In this document: in pieces, positions 63,440 to 64,000 of the stretch
How positions within the stretch are numbered: position 1 is the stretch's first letter
Layout of the letters: each line of letters starts with the position of its first letter
Source of the DNA: Pararhizobium qamdonense
GTDB taxonomy: Bacteria > Pseudomonadota > Alphaproteobacteria > Rhizobiales > Rhizobiaceae
Length of the DNA: 64,000 nt
Direction of reading: 5' to 3'
Assembly (NCBI RefSeq): GCF_029277445.1
Contig: NZ_CP119569.1
Span: 1 to 64,000 of the forward strand
Position numbers and translations under genes: made by a program
Notes under the pieces: generated by a model
Told to the model about the DNA's origin: nothing
Seen by the model: the letters and a program-made list of their open reading frames with translations, nothing else
Database searches by the model: none

Positions 63440-63985
63440 GTGAGCGGGATCAAGCAGTTCTGCCACTGCCCTCTGCGCAAGCAAATCTGGCGGCAGCGCA
63501 ATTTCGAGCCAGATTGCCTCTTCGTCGCTGCCGGGTACCTCCAATGTGGCAAGCTGGCTTTCCAGCAATGAACCGGCGGCGAAGTGCCCCTTCCTTGCTC
63601 CCAGACGCGCTGAGATCAACTCAGGGGAGCCATGCAAGAACAGGAAACGGACCCCTCGTAGCCTTTCTCGCAACAACTCCCGATAGCTGCGCTTCAGGAC
63701 CGAGCAAGCGACGACCACAGGTGATGCGCCGATCGCCAATGCGCTATCACATACGCTGTGTAGCCAAGGCATACGCAGTTCATCCGTCAGGGGATGGCCG
63801 TTGCGCATTCGCTCGACGTTTTCGGGCGAATGCAATTCATCCGCTTCGATGAAGGCGCAGTCGAGAAGGCTGGCGAGACGCCGACCTATCTCTGATTTGC
63901 CGGTTCCCGCGACACCCATGACCACGACAAACCTTGTGTATTGGCCACTCCGGATGAAGGAGGCTTGCTGCCCTGCCATGCTCAA
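63431..63985 (-). CDS. gntK: Gluconokinase
   Basis: 184 residues; ATG at 63985 or at 63979. P-loop VMGVAGTGKSEIGR near residues 22-35, then DELHSPENVERMRNGHPLTD typical of GntK/thermoresistant gluconokinases, and a LID-like segment ARKGHFAAGSLLESQ. The enzyme phosphorylates gluconate to 6-phosphogluconate. Convergent with the LysR gene. The upstream region is mostly outside the window. Confidence 0.88.
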   Translation of the reverse strand: MSMAGQQASFIRSGQYTRFVVVMGVAGTGKSEIGRRLASLLDCAFIEADELHSPENVERMRNGHPLTDELRMPWLHSVCDSALAIGASPVVVACSVLKRSYRELLRERLRGVRFLFLHGSPELISARLGARKGHFAAGSLLESQLATLEVPGSDEEAIWLEIALPPDLLAQRAVAELLDPAHST

Positions 63986-64000
63986 TACATCCCCAGCAGG

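Noticed and set aside
1..64000. CRISPR arrays, tRNA or rRNA genes
   Set aside because: No regularly spaced direct repeats and no tRNA or rRNA signature were noticed in reading; a dedicated search was not possible.

Overview
The window reads as an accessory replicon segment or genomic island from an alphaproteobacterium of the Rhizobiaceae (Rhizobium, Agrobacterium or a close relative). This is inferred from the families present: BA14K and DUF1236 envelope proteins, HWE-type histidine kinases, EcfG-type promoters (GGAAC-N16-CGTT), an NrsF/ECF sigma pair, a DUF982 gene and a pRiA4b ORF-3 family protein. No rRNA, tRNA, replication or conjugation gene was seen, and both ends are cut inside or next to genes.

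Region 1 (1-31.4 kb) is a string of small metabolic units, mostly one oxidoreductase with its own regulator. It holds six short-chain dehydrogenases, two aldo/keto reductases, two MFS pumps, a molybdopterin oxidoreductase with its cytochrome b, several alpha/beta hydrolases, a metallo-beta-lactamase-fold hydrolase, an aspartate/glutamate racemase, chorismate mutase and RidA. The regulators are two AraC, four TetR, one HxlR, one LysR and one ECF sigma/NrsF pair. All four TetR genes have clear palindromes in the adjoining intergenic DNA, so their targets can be proposed from sequence alone.

Region 2 (31.8-47.1 kb) holds the most unusual structure. A multigene module occurs twice in the same orientation: BA14K protein, NarL-type sensor kinase, LuxR-type response regulator, DUF1236 glycine-zipper protein, a 24-residue membrane peptide, an intercistronic hairpin, a small one-helix protein, a 63-residue soluble protein, and an opposing Gly/Asn-rich secreted protein. 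Copy A spans about 33.7-38.1 kb and copy B about 40.6-44.8 kb. An IS3-type element lies between them and truncates the last gene of copy A. Decay is reciprocal. Copy A has lost the kinase and the Gly/Asn-rich gene, copy B has lost the BA14K gene and frameshifted the 63-residue gene, and together every component keeps at least one intact copy. EcfG-type promoters precede the DUF1236 genes and the BA14K gene, and a repeated palindrome (consensus AGGACTTTAGTCCT) recurs around the module.

Region 3 (47.1-55.3 kb) is a gene graveyard. It contains remnants of a chrB-like/MFS/PAP2 operon, a CHASE4-GGDEF-EAL protein, a GNAT, LigD, DUF982 and GroEL. Hsp20 and one small hypothetical gene still look intact.

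Region 4 (55.3-64 kb) is largely intact again. It has a KaiC-like ATPase overlapping an HWE kinase with a nearby single-domain receiver, a cold-shock protein with a strong terminator, a PAS-HWE kinase, a pRiA4b ORF-3 family protein, a GcvA-like LysR regulator and a gluconokinase. Signal transduction and stress response dominate the right half, and regulated redox metabolism and efflux the left half.
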